From contig NZ_JAUDRJ010000003.1 of NCBI RefSeq assembly GCF_030382115.1, positions 2,744,367-2,751,200 on the forward strand: 6,834 nt of DNA. The letters are read 5' to 3'. Positions within the stretch are counted from its first letter, which is position 1. Every line of letters starts with the position of its first letter. Shown here piece by piece: positions 1-5,644 of this stretch. A model generated the notes under the pieces. It saw nothing but the letters and a program-made list of their open reading frames with translations, ran no database searches and was not told where the DNA came from. The position numbers and the translations under genes were made by a program. This DNA comes from Nostoc sp. GT001 (GTDB taxonomy: Bacteria > Cyanobacteriota > Cyanobacteriia > Cyanobacteriales > Nostocaceae).

Positions 1-52
1 AGCATAAGTAAGTAGAAGGTAAATTTTGTGTCTAAACTTGCAATCATCCCCA

Positions 53-340
53 ATGGTGAAACCTATTAACAATATTATTATTGAGGCAGAGAAGATACGC
101 TGTAGTGTGTCTTTACAAGTTATGCCCGCTGCTGAGAATAATGAAGAGATTAATGTCTGGTTGAAGTTATACAGGTCTGTTTTAGATAAATATAGGTATA
201 CTTCTCTAGAATTGGCTGTGCGATCGGCTGTGTTAAAAGCTTATCCCATAGCAAATTTTCGCACTGCCAATTCTGTTAGGCTTGGCAGTAGTGAAAACAA
301 TAAAGAACAACGCCATAATATTGTGGCATTGTCAAACTAA
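53..340 (+). CDS. Doubtful small hypothetical protein upstream of ftsZ
   Basis: I do not recognise this product. From ATG at 53 it would be 95 residues; an in-frame TTG at 26 would extend it to 104. An AGAAGG at 14-19 is a possible ribosome site for the TTG, while the ATG has no visible one. The translation is soluble and mixed, with no signal peptide, membrane segment or motif. A helical-looking stretch with many Leu, Lys and Arg residues lies near the middle (WLKLYRSVLDKYRYTSLELA), and the C-terminus is Asn-rich. It is the only sizeable forward ORF before ftsZ and stops 60 bp before it. In heterocystous cyanobacteria I expect ftsQ upstream of ftsZ with a long spacer, so this may be an open stretch of that spacer. 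A near-palindrome at 312-327 in its 3' end also fits noncoding DNA. Confidence 0.27.
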   Translation: MVKPINNIIIEAEKIRCSVSLQVMPAAENNEEINVWLKLYRSVLDKYRYTSLELAVRSAVLKAYPIANFRTANSVRLGSSENNKEQRHNIVALSN

Positions 341-400
341 AGTTGACTCTTAGGTGAATAACACCTGAAAAAGTCGTTTATCTACCCTTTCACAAATCCA
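341..400 (+). promoter_or_regulatory. Leader of ftsZ with small hairpin
   Basis: This 60-bp spacer holds a perfect 5-bp stem, AGGTG (352-356) with CACCT (362-366), around the loop AATAA. TTGACT at 343-348 resembles a -35 box, but nothing 16-18 bp downstream is a good -10. No Shine-Dalgarno is visible before the ftsZ ATG, which is common in cyanobacteria. Farther up, TATACT at 197-202 is a decent -10 without a -35. The hairpin sits where it could affect translation or end the upstream transcript; which, if either, is unknown. Confidence 0.3.
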
Positions 401-1717
401 ATGACACTTGATAATAACCAAGGACTTAACTATAAAAATTCCCAATCTACGGGACAGCCTGGGTTCTCTCTGGCAGTTAACTCGACCAATCCCTTTAATA
501 ACTCTGGGCTGAACTTCGGGCAAAATCACGATAATAAGAAAATTTCTCCGGAAAATAGCCGAATTGGCGAGATTGTTCCTGGTCGGGTCGCCAACATCAA
601 AGTGATTGGTGTTGGTGGTGGTGGTGGCAATGCTGTTAACCGCATGATCGAGTCTGATGTCTCCGGGGTAGAGTTTTGGTCCATTAACACCGATGCCCAA
701 GCTCTTACCTTAGCTGGCGCTCCAAGTCGATTGCAAATTGGGCAGAAGCTAACACGGGGTTTAGGAGCAGGTGGTAATCCGGCAATCGGTCAAAAGGCAG
801 CTGAGGAATCACGGGACGAAATTGCTACGGCTTTAGAGGGTGCAGATTTAGTATTTATCACTGCTGGTATGGGGGGTGGTACTGGGACGGGTGCAGCACC
901 AATCGTGGCAGAAGTGGCCAAAGAAATGGGCGCTCTCACTGTTGGTGTAGTCACACGTCCATTTGTTTTTGAGGGACGCCGCCGCACCAGTCAAGCGGAA
1001 CAAGGTATTGAAGGACTAAAAAGTAGAGTAGATACACTGATCATTATCCCCAACAACAAACTGCTGGAAGTGATCCCCGAACAAACGCCTGTGCAAGAAG
1101 CTTTTCGTTATGCAGATGATGTGCTGCGTCAAGGGGTGCAAGGTATTTCTGATATCATCACGATCCCCGGTTTAGTAAACGTTGACTTTGCTGATGTCCG
1201 AGCAGTTATGGCAGATGCGGGATCGGCATTGATGGGAATTGGCGTTAGTTCTGGAAAGTCTAGAGCTAGAGAAGCCGCGATCGCAGCTATTTCTTCACCA
1301 TTACTAGAGTGTTCTATTGAAGGTGCTAGAGGAGTTGTATTTAATATAACAGGTGGTACTGACCTGACCTTGCATGAGGTGAATGCAGCCGCAGAAGCAA
1401 TCTATGAGGTAGTTGATCCCAACGCCAATATTATTTTTGGGGCTGTAATTGATGACAGGCTCCAAGGAGAGGTAAGAATTACTGTAATTGCCACCGGTTT
1501 TACAGGTGAAGTGCAAGCTGCGGTACAACAAAGCGTGGCTAACGTTCGAGTAGCACCTAATACCTCGAAGCGTCCAACAACACAGCAACCCGCAGTTAAT
1601 CCCTCAACCTCGACTCCAAGTTCAACTCCAACTCCAACTCCAATTCCAGAACCAAAGGAAAAACCTGGATTAGATATACCTGATTTTCTGAGAAACCGAC
1701 GTACACCAAGAAATTAA
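401..1717 (+). CDS. ftsZ: Cell division protein FtsZ
   Basis: FtsZ is the tubulin-like GTPase that polymerises into the Z ring at mid-cell and recruits the divisome. The 438 residues comprise an N-terminal extension (1-60, rich in Asn, Ser and Gly), the GTP-binding domain beginning [15 protein letters not shown] (68-82), the tubulin signature GGGTGTG (158-164), and the T7 synergy loop [11 protein letters not shown] (260-270) that supplies the catalytic Asp residues. A Pro/Thr/Ser-rich linker (about 375-420) leads to the C-terminal partner-binding peptide [12 protein letters not shown] (423-434). No catalytic residue is missing. The ATG at 401 is chosen because MTLDNNQ is the start I recall for Anabaena FtsZ (428 residues from memory), so this protein is about ten residues longer, mostly in the linker. 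The extension is typical of filamentous cyanobacteria. The gene is transcribed alone here and converges on gshB. Confidence 0.98.
   Translation: MTLDNNQGLNYKNSQSTGQPGFSLAVNSTNPFNNSGLNFGQNHDNKKISPENSRIGEIVPGRVANIKVIGVGGGGGNAVNRMIESDVSGVEFWSINTDAQALTLAGAPSRLQIGQKLTRGLGAGGNPAIGQKAAEESRDEIATALEGADLVFITAGMGGGTGTGAAPIVAEVAKEMGALTVGVVTRPFVFEGRRRTSQAEQGIEGLKSRVDTLIIIPNNKLLEVIPEQTPVQEAFRYADDVLRQGVQGISDIITIPGLVNVDFADVRAVMADAGSALMGIGVSSGKSRAREAAIAAISSPLLECSIEGARGVVFNITGGTDLTLHEVNAAAEAIYEVVDPNANIIFGAVIDDRLQGEVRITVIATGFTGEVQAAVQQSVANVRVAPNTSKRPTTQQPAVNPSTSTPSSTPTPTPIPEPKEKPGLDIPDFLRNRRTPRN
1277..1284. repeat. HIP1 octamer in ftsZ
   Basis: A perfect GCGATCGC, the highly iterated palindrome of many cyanobacterial genomes. 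It lies in the coding sequence at about residues 293-295 of FtsZ and does not disrupt the frame. Confidence 0.9.
1624..1647 (+). repeat. Hexamer microsatellite in the FtsZ linker
   Basis: Three perfect AACTCC units (1624-1629, 1630-1635, 1636-1641) are followed by one variant, AATTCC. They encode the Thr-Pro run of the disordered linker (about residues 409-415). Six-base units keep the reading frame, so copy changes would lengthen or shorten the linker by two residues. Confidence 0.8.
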
Positions 1718-1719
1718 AA

Positions 1720-1737
1720 GATTTTAGATTTTAGATT
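1720..1737. repeat. Short heptamer repeat after ftsZ
   Basis: Just after the ftsZ stop codon the heptamer ATTTTAG is repeated (1721-1727 and 1728-1734) inside a GATTTTAGATTTTAGATT run. Such heptamer short tandem repeats are common between genes in Anabaena and Nostoc. Only about two and a half copies are present. Confidence 0.6.
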
Positions 1738-1804
1738 AACTTAGCAGTCTCAGGTCAGGCTGAACGCTGTATAAAATCTGCTACTTCCACCAGGGTTTTA
1801 CCAA

Positions 1805-1835
1805 GGGTAGGGATAAGCAATATTTTGCTGTACCC
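1805..1835 (+). terminator. Imperfect hairpin downstream of ftsZ
   Basis: GGGTA (1805-1809) pairs with TACCC (1831-1835). Inside it, AGCAA (1816-1820) pairs with TTGCT (1825-1829) around the loop TATT, with a six-base bulge on the left arm and one base on the right. It begins 88 bp after the ftsZ stop. No T-run follows directly, so a terminator role is only possible; RNA end protection is an alternative. Confidence 0.3.
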
Positions 1836-1886
1836 AATTTTGCCAATTGGTAAAAAAACTTGTCAACGCTACTTTATAGAATGAAT

Positions 1887-1956
1887 TTGGGCAGGAGTCT
1901 ACTAGCTTGCATGTCCAGCTATACTTTCAAACAAAACAATAGGAATACCTGCCCAA
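1887..1956. repeat. Distant 9-bp inverted repeat
   Basis: TTGGGCAGG (1887-1895) is matched by its exact reverse complement CCTGCCCAA (1948-1956), with 52 bp between. The interior has no ORF. It could be the ends of a tiny mobile-element relic, or a long-loop RNA stem. No target-site duplication is visible. Confidence 0.45.
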
Positions 1957-1989
1957 CTATGGATGCATCACCGATAGCGCAGTGTTAAC

Positions 1990-2025
1990 GAGTCTTCTCC
2001 CAGAAGGAGACACCAAGGGCAAACG
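1990..2025. repeat. Probable relic of a Nostoc dispersed repeat
   Basis: The motif GAGTCTTCTCCCAGAAGGAG, continuing with ACACC and then AAACG, resembles a palindromic repeat that I recall in many copies in Nostocales genomes (GAGTCTTCTCCC, a short loop, GGGAGACGC, then CGCGAACG). Here the right arm is degraded. The core can still form TCTCC/GGAGA. The identification is from memory. Confidence 0.4.
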
Positions 2026-2093
2026 AGCATCACAGCCGATCGCAGGAATAATACATCTACCCCCTCGCGATCCACTAAACTCCTATTCCGTAC

Positions 2094-2111
2094 AAGTAAA
2101 TATATTTACTT
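2094..2111. repeat. Perfect 18-bp AT-rich palindrome
   Basis: AAGTAAATATATTTACTT reads the same on both strands. It lies 90 bp downstream of the gshB stop. It could be a dimeric protein-binding site or, as RNA, part of an end structure, but it lacks a loop and a following T-run. Confidence 0.55.
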
Positions 2112-2200
2112 AAAACCACTAGCATAGGGAACTAGCCCACTCAAGTATCCGAAAGAAGTCTGTTTGCTGAGGAATAGAACATCAAACAAAAAAATGTAAA

Positions 2201-3175
2201 TTATTTTTTGATTTTTAGTGTTTGTTCAATCCATTGAATAACCTGATGACCAAGGCGAGTACCATCTAAGCGGTCAATCTCACGAATGCCGGTAGGACTA
2301 GTGACGTTAACTTCAGTTAGGTAGCCACCGATAACGTCAATACCCACAAAAATTAAGCCGTCTTGGCGTAAGCGTTCGGCTACTAGGGTACATATTTCAT
2401 ATTCTCTTGGCGTAATTTGGGTTTGAGCGACTGTACCACCAGTTGCCATATTGTTGCGAAAATCAGTTCCACTAGAGAGGCGATTGAGTGCGCCAATTGG
2501 TTCGCCATTGAGCAAGATAATTCGCTTATCTCCTTCTTTTGCTTCCGGTAAATAGGTTTGTACCATTACTGGCACTTTACCTTGAAGGGTACTGAGTTCG
2601 ACAATGGAGTTAAAATTGCGATCGCCTGATTGCAAAAACAAAATTCCTTCGCCAGCTTTATTACCCAGTGGTTTGAGAACCCCTGCCCCCTTTGCTTCCA
2701 CAAATTGCCGGATAAATTGCTTGTCAGCACTGACAATCGTTTCTGGAATCGCTTTGGTAAACTGGAGGGCATACATTTTTTCATTTGCCCCTCGGATGCC
2801 ACTGGGACTGTTAATCACCAGGGTTTTATTTTGGTCAATGTAATCCAGAATGTAGGTGGCATATAAATAGGAATCATTGACAGGTGGATCTGTCCGCATA
2901 AATACGGCGTCCATTGTCTCTAAAGAAGTTAAGAAGGAATCGCTCAACTTATACCAAGGATTCGCTGCTACCCAACGTCCCTCCGCCAACTGCACTGGTA
3001 CAAGTTCGACTCGCTGTAAGACAGCCCAAGCTTTGCCCTCCACCACACTCAGCAGATTTGCCTGAGTCACCCAAACTTCATGTCCCAGAATTTGCGCTGC
3101 TTCAATTAGGGCAACACTGGTATCATGACACGGGTCAAGTAGATGGATGGAATCAATGATAAAAGCCAGTTTCAC
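2201..3175 (-). CDS. gshB: Glutathione synthetase (prokaryotic type)
   Basis: GshB performs the second step of glutathione synthesis in the cytoplasm, joining gamma-glutamylcysteine and glycine with ATP. At 324 residues it is close to E. coli GshB (316). Visible landmarks are an N-terminal domain starting MKLAFIID, the conserved MRTDPP (93-98), NEKMYALQF (131-139), the ATP-grasp segment VLKPLGNKAGEG (166-177), EGDKRI (214-219), the Gly-rich RNNMATGG (240-247), and the metal/substrate segment GIDVIGGYLTEVNVTSPTGI (278-297). Nothing appears missing. The start is GTG at 3175, supported by GAGG eight bases upstream and by the N-terminus matching the family. It lies downstream of grxC on the same strand with a 235-bp gap, so it probably has its own promoter. 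A candidate LexA-type operator lies 72-85 bp upstream of the start. Confidence 0.97.
   Translation of the reverse strand: MKLAFIIDSIHLLDPCHDTSVALIEAAQILGHEVWVTQANLLSVVEGKAWAVLQRVELVPVQLAEGRWVAANPWYKLSDSFLTSLETMDAVFMRTDPPVNDSYLYATYILDYIDQNKTLVINSPSGIRGANEKMYALQFTKAIPETIVSADKQFIRQFVEAKGAGVLKPLGNKAGEGILFLQSGDRNFNSIVELSTLQGKVPVMVQTYLPEAKEGDKRIILLNGEPIGALNRLSSGTDFRNNMATGGTVAQTQITPREYEICTLVAERLRQDGLIFVGIDVIGGYLTEVNVTSPTGIREIDRLDGTRLGHQVIQWIEQTLKIKK
2618..2625. repeat. HIP1 octamer in gshB
   Basis: A second perfect GCGATCGC. It is inside the gshB coding sequence, in the variable part between the ATP-grasp Gly-rich loop and EGDKRI (about residues 184-186). Confidence 0.9.
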
Positions 3176-3218
3176 CCTTTATACCTCAATCACCAAGAAA
3201 TTAAATGGTTATGCAATT

Positions 3219-3224
3219 ATTATC
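3219..3224 (-). promoter_or_regulatory. Possible -10 of gshB
   Basis: Read on the minus strand this is GATAAT (five of six matches to TATAAT), 44-49 bp upstream of the GTG start. The hexamer 17 bp upstream (GTCAAT) is a poor -35, so the promoter may be activator-dependent or the call may be wrong. Confidence 0.3.
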
Positions 3225-3246
3225 CCTTGATGATCTTAGCAATTGA

Positions 3247-3260
3247 CGTACATCTGTACT
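3247..3260 (-). promoter_or_regulatory. Candidate LexA (SOS) box upstream of gshB
   Basis: On the minus strand this reads AGTACAGATGTACG. It fits every position of the cyanobacterial LexA consensus RGTACNNNDGTWCB, as I remember it from work on Anabaena LexA. Its centre is two GTAC half-sites four bases apart. It lies upstream of gshB and would overlap the -35 region if the -10 at 3219-3224 is real, a usual position for a repressor. Function is inferred from sequence alone. Confidence 0.45.
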
Positions 3261-3304
3261 GCTGAGTAGAACTGGAGGGTAAAGTCTTGTGGACAGATAT
3301 CGAT

Positions 3305-3329
3305 TTGTCGGGAAAAAACCCGTAGACAA
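3305..3329 (-). other. Hairpin between grxC and gshB
   Basis: TTGTC (3305-3309) pairs with GACAA (3325-3329) and GGG (3310-3312) with CCC (3319-3321), around a loop of six A on the plus strand (six U in a minus-strand transcript) and with a three-base bulge. It lies 130 bp upstream of the gshB start. It is not followed by a T-run. Confidence 0.4.
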
Positions 3330-3355
3330 GGCAGCACGTTGTTTTTCTATAGTTG

Positions 3356-3392
3356 TAGCGACTGCCGTCTAATTTGCAGCGGCTTGTCGCTA
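3356..3392 (-). terminator. Stem-loop after grxC, no U tract
   Basis: TAGCGAC (3356-3362) pairs exactly with GTCGCTA (3386-3392). After a small internal loop, GCCG (3364-3367) pairs with CGGC (3380-3383). This 11-bp, GC-rich stem starts 18 bp past the grxC stop, the right place for a transcript end. No T-run follows on the minus strand, so it may be a weak terminator or an RNA-stabilising structure between grxC and gshB. Confidence 0.45.
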
Positions 3393-3410
3393 GTGCAATA
3401 CCTTCTGAAT

Positions 3411-3683
3411 CTATACGCTATTGCTAGAAGTTAGTAACTCATCCAGCTTGCCTTGACTGTCTAAAGCGTGGATATCATCACAACCACCTACATGATGGTC
3501 ATTGATGAAAATTTGCGGTAAAGAGCGCCGTCCATTTGCCCTTTGAGCCATTTTATTTCTGGCTGCTTCATCTCCATCAATACTGTATTCGATAAATTCA
3601 ACACCCTTGTTTTTCAGCAAACTTTTGGCACGGATACAAAACGGGCAAGTCCTCCAGGTGTAAATTTCTACTTTTGCAGCCAT
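3411..3683 (-). CDS. grxC: Glutaredoxin, class I dithiol (GrxC type)
   Basis: This small cytoplasmic thiol-disulfide oxidoreductase uses glutathione to reduce protein disulfides and mixed disulfides. The 90 residues form one thioredoxin-like domain, the usual size. It has the dithiol active site CPFC (13-16) after the beta strand KVEIYTW, the cis-Pro segment SLPQIFIN (54-61) and the glutathione-binding GGCDD (66-70). Both active-site cysteines are present, so it is not the monothiol CGFS type. The start ATG at 3683 has GAGGA four bases upstream. The partner gene gshB, which makes its cosubstrate, is next downstream on the same strand, so the two form a glutathione module although they are well spaced. 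E. coli Grx3 has CPYC at this site; the Phe variant is, as I recall, normal in cyanobacteria. Confidence 0.96.
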   Translation of the reverse strand: MAAKVEIYTWRTCPFCIRAKSLLKNKGVEFIEYSIDGDEAARNKMAQRANGRRSLPQIFINDHHVGGCDDIHALDSQGKLDELLTSSNSV

Positions 3684-3726
3684 GATGTCCTCAACTTGAT
3701 TTAATACTTTTTAATTTTAGAGCTTT

Positions 3727-3741
3727 GCCACTGACTGTGGC
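3727..3741. promoter_or_regulatory. Small perfect stem-loop upstream of grxC
   Basis: GCCAC (3727-3731) pairs with GTGGC (3737-3741) around TGACT, 44 bp upstream of the grxC ATG. It may be an operator or part of the 5' leader. On the minus strand TAAAAT just downstream of it (3716-3721) could serve as a -10, but no -35 is recognisable. Confidence 0.3.
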
Positions 3742-3998
3742 TGCTTTATTCCTTCATAACCTAATCTACAGAAGCAGTGAATATGGACTGCAAACTTAAT
3801 GCTAGCCAAATATGTAGAGAGTTGTTATTTTTTATCTGACTTAAAAAACTAATAATATTTCAGTTTAAATGCTGGGAATACCAGTAATTGTATTGAGATT
3901 GTTTCTATCATTCAACTTTTTTTGAGTACTAAGCGCTAGTTAAAAAGCAGGAATTTTCTAGGCGAGTTTTAATTTCGCATTTCTTACCTCTAACAAAT
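3742..3998. other. AT-rich spacer, no gene seen
   Basis: This is most of the 396-bp gap between the PEP-CTERM gene and grxC. Stops are frequent in all frames. The only structure I see is a six-base inverted repeat CTGCTT (3741-3746) and AAGCAG (3772-3777). The grxC promoter should lie in its left part. Confidence 0.55.
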
Positions 3999-4034
3999 AT
4001 GGGTTTAGAAGTGCTTATGCTCTTCTAAACCCAT
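3999..4034 (-). terminator. Strong stem-loop ending the PEP-CTERM transcript
   Basis: ATGGGTTTAGAAG (3999-4011) is the exact reverse complement of CTTCTAAACCCAT (4022-4034). Beyond a T-T mismatch, two further GC pairs close the loop TTAT. The 13-bp stem starts 46 bp after the PEP-CTERM stop. On the minus strand it is followed by ATTTGTTAG, only a weak U tract. It is the best terminator candidate in the window. Confidence 0.65.
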
Positions 4035-4079
4035 GTATTTAGGCCCCTTCCTACTAAAACTTAGCTGTGCGGTTTAAGT

Positions 4080-5270
4080 TTAGGAAAGATTTTTTTTGTT
4101 TTTCTTCTGGAGTCCGAAAACACCCAAGCCTAATAATCCTAATGCTGCGGTTGTACTAGGTTCAGGTACTTTTTTCGGTTGAGGTGCAGGGGGTTGATAG
4201 TAAGGCGGTATTGAGGGTGCAGGTGCGGGCGCAGGTGCGGGTACTGGTGCAGGTGCAGGTGCAGGTGCAGGCGCAGGTGCAGGTACTGGCGCAGGTGCAG
4301 GCGCAGGTACAGGTGCAGGCGCAGGCGCAGGTGCAGGTACTGGCGCAGGTGCAGGCGCAGGTACAGGTGCAGGCGCAGGCGCAGGTACAGGCGCAGGTGC
4401 TGGCGCTGGTGTTGTGGCAGGTTTTATACTAGTTTCGCTTAGTGATGTACCGTACTGAAAACGGATGTTGCCAATCTTAGTGATGTCAAAGTCGGAAGTT
4501 AGCCCTGATAGCAGGAAAGTAGCTGAACTTTGAACAAAAGTCCCCGAACTCACAGCTGGATTTGCATCATTAGCGTAACCACTAATGATGCCGTAATTAA
4601 ATTGCTGTCCACCACCACCTTGGAAAATGCCTAAGCCAGCGGTACCCAGACCGTAGTGTTGGTCAATGCCAGGAAGTCCTCCAGTATTACTAGTGTTTGG
4701 CAATTTCCATTCATTTAGAGCTAGAAGATCGACATTCTTTGTAGTGGTAGAGCCTGCGCTTGAGGTCACTGTCGGAGCTAAAGCCGAAACCAGCGATAAG
4801 TTATTTAGGGGAGAACCAGCATAGTCCCAGAAGACTGATGTCAGAACATCAGAAGGGTTTGAGATTCCTACAGAAGAATTGTTAGTCAGGATCAGTGACA
4901 ATAAACCATTGTCTAGGTAACTAAAGAGGACTGACGCTGCCAGAGGATCATTAGATTTGTCGTAGGTATTGGTTCCTGTAGCTGAAAAACTTATAGACCC
5001 TAAACTCTTGGGTGCTGGCGCAGGTGCTGGAGCAGGTGCTGGTACAGGCGCAGGTGTTGGTACTGGTACAGGCGCAGGCGCAGGTGCTGGTACAGGCGCA
5101 GGCGCAGGTGCTGGTGCTGGAGCAGGTGCTGGTGTATTTTTGTTGCCGTTGCCGTTACCGTTACCGTTACCGGCCTGTGCTTGAGGTATTTGTGACCCTA
5201 AAGCTAAGCTGAATGATAATAGACCACAACTTATATAACCTATTACTTTTTTTGAATATGCTTGAGACAT
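4080..5270 (-). CDS. Secreted (Ala-Pro)n-repeat PEP-CTERM protein
   Basis: This is a predicted exported protein of 396 residues. A Sec signal peptide (1-33, hydrophobic core near 12-25, ending AQA) precedes (Gly-Asn)5 (34-43). A first proline array of 21 X-Pro dipeptides follows (46-87, mostly Ala-Pro, some Val-Pro and Thr-Pro), then a Gly/Ser/Asn-rich, probably beta-sheet domain (88-286). A second array of 33 dipeptides (287-352) leads to a YYQPP stretch and the sorting tail: VPEPS (PEP at 369-371), a hydrophobic segment (373-387) and KKNKK (389-393). PEP-CTERM tails are cut by exosortases and mark surface or matrix proteins; no exosortase gene is here. The ATG at 5270 is preferred over a TTG at 5279 because GAGG lies ten bases upstream of the ATG. 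The central domain contains DVLTSVFWD, a pattern I associate with other cyanobacterial PEP-CTERM proteins. Its exact role is unknown. Confidence 0.88.
   Translation of the reverse strand: MSQAYSKKVIGYISCGLLSFSLALGSQIPQAQAGNGNGNGNGNKNTPAPAPAPAPAPAPVPAPAPAPVPVPTPAPVPAPAPAPAPAPKSLGSISFSATGTNTYDKSNDPLAASVLFSYLDNGLLSLILTNNSSVGISNPSDVLTSVFWDYAGSPLNNLSLVSALAPTVTSSAGSTTTKNVDLLALNEWKLPNTSNTGGLPGIDQHYGLGTAGLGIFQGGGGQQFNYGIISGYANDANPAVSSGTFVQSSATFLLSGLTSDFDITKIGNIRFQYGTSLSETSIKPATTPAPAPAPVPAPAPAPVPAPAPAPVPAPAPAPAPVPAPAPAPVPAPAPAPAPAPAPVPAPAPAPAPSIPPYYQPPAPQPKKVPEPSTTAALGLLGLGVFGLQKKNKKNLS
4215..4412 (-). repeat. C-terminal Ala-Pro hexamer array
   Basis: Thirty-three hexamers, read on the plus strand as GGTGCA, GGCGCA, GGTACA, GGTACT and variants, encode X-Pro dipeptides. 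A higher-order unit of 54 bp (18 residues) is visible: bases 4267-4332 are identical to 4321-4386. Most variation is at third codon positions or swaps Ala for Val. Confidence 0.92.
5011..5136 (-). repeat. N-terminal Ala-Pro hexamer array
   Basis: Twenty-one hexamers encode the first X-Pro array. They are more diverged than the C-terminal array, with more GGTGCT and GGAGCA units and two Thr-Pro positions. A GGTGCT-GGTACA-GGCGCA-GGCGCA block and its shifted copies suggest separate local duplications. Confidence 0.9.
5142..5171 (-). repeat. Gly-Asn hexamer repeat
   Basis: Five tandem hexamers (GTTGCC twice, then GTTACC three times on the plus strand) encode (Gly-Asn)5 directly after the signal peptide. 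This may be a flexible spacer next to the cleavage site. Confidence 0.85.
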
Positions 5271-5316
5271 GTAAATCAAACCTCTTTGTCTTAAACAAGA
5301 TATGGAAAAGCTTCCT

Positions 5317-5352
5317 AATAATGATGTTTATATGAGCATTATTGACATCATT
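5317..5352 (-). promoter_or_regulatory. Overlapping alternative hairpins in the PEP-CTERM leader
   Basis: Two perfect 7-bp inverted repeats interlock: AATAATG (5317-5323) with CATTATT (5337-5343), and AATGATG (5320-5326) with CATCATT (5346-5352). Because the left arms overlap, only one stem can form at a time. They lie 47-82 bp upstream of the ATG, in the likely leader or promoter. They are AT-rich, so chance is possible. Confidence 0.35.
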
Positions 5353-5609
5353 TGCTAATCTAAATCTATACAAAAAAAAGAAATATAGTACTGTTTTTTT
5401 TAAGCTTTATCAAAAATTTAATAGAATATAAATAAATGACATATACGCGATAAAATTACGAGTGTTAAGTGTTTATACTATGAAAATAATTTTTATTTAA
5501 TTACGTAATATTTCTAGTTTTAATTGGCAAACTAAATCTTTATTTCAAAATCATAAATAAATTGATTAAGTAAGATTGATAGAATATTTTTAATGCAATA
5601 AAAGATATT
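5353..5609. other. Very AT-rich spacer, no gene seen
   Basis: Part of the 448-bp gap between the oxygenase and PEP-CTERM genes. It is strongly AT-rich with runs of A and T and dense stops in all frames. The only further symmetry is ATTACGTAAT at 5500-5509. Promoter elements for the PEP-CTERM gene are likely here or just downstream, but no convincing -35/-10 pair stands out. Confidence 0.55.
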
Positions 5610-5635
5610 ACTCATAAAGTCTATTGGCTATGAGT
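5610..5635 (-). terminator. Second stem-loop downstream of the oxygenase gene
   Basis: ACTCATA (5610-5616) pairs exactly with TATGAGT (5629-5635) around a 12-base loop. On the minus strand it follows the HIP1 palindrome and is followed by AATATCTTTTATTG, a loose T-rich tract. It may be the second of two tandem terminators. Confidence 0.4.
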
Positions 5636-5644
5636 TTGCAATAA

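Larger units (their letters stand above)
1718..2200. other. Convergent spacer ftsZ-gshB, no gene seen
   Basis: This 483-bp gap between convergent genes has no ORF that I would call and no tRNA or known small RNA motif. It contains a heptamer repeat, an imperfect hairpin (1805-1835), a six-base stem CCAATT/AATTGG (1834-1850), a distant perfect 9-bp inverted repeat (1887-1956), a likely relic of a dispersed repeat (1990-2025), and a perfect 18-bp palindrome (2094-2111). A one-base HIP1 variant, CCGATCGC, lies at 2036-2043. From about 1740 to 2090 it looks less AT-rich than the other spacers here. No classic terminator with a T-run was found for either gene. Confidence 0.6.

Noticed and set aside
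350..700. Minus-strand ORF over the ftsZ start
   Set aside because: It lies opposite the well-supported ftsZ N-terminal region and its translation has no recognisable domain.
790..1588. Two minus-strand ORFs (790-987 and 1304-1588) inside ftsZ
   Set aside because: Both are antisense shadows of conserved FtsZ sequence with atypical compositions.
1834..1858. Stem CCAATT/AATTGG next to a run of A as the gshB terminator
   Set aside because: On the minus strand the T-run would come before the stem, the wrong order, and the site is over 340 bp past the gshB stop.
2566..3159. Several short ORFs in gshB in other frames and on the plus strand
   Set aside because: gshB is intact and matches its family along its length; the others overlap it fully and show no motif.
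3248..3259. NtcA site (GTA-N8-TAC)
   Set aside because: The spacing between GTA and TAC is six, not eight; the LexA pattern fits better.
4215..5136. CRISPR-like array
   Set aside because: The repeats are contiguous hexamers without unique spacers and lie in a coding frame.
4184..5212. Plus-strand ORFs with Val-Gln, Ala-Gly or Gly-Thr repeats
   Set aside because: They are stop-free only because the hexamer arrays of the PEP-CTERM gene lack stops in every frame. The minus frame has a signal peptide and a PEP-CTERM tail, so it is the real one.
5167..5373. Minus-strand 68-codon ORF overlapping the PEP-CTERM start
   Set aside because: It is out of frame with the signal peptide, AT-rich and basic by composition, and covers the promoter region.
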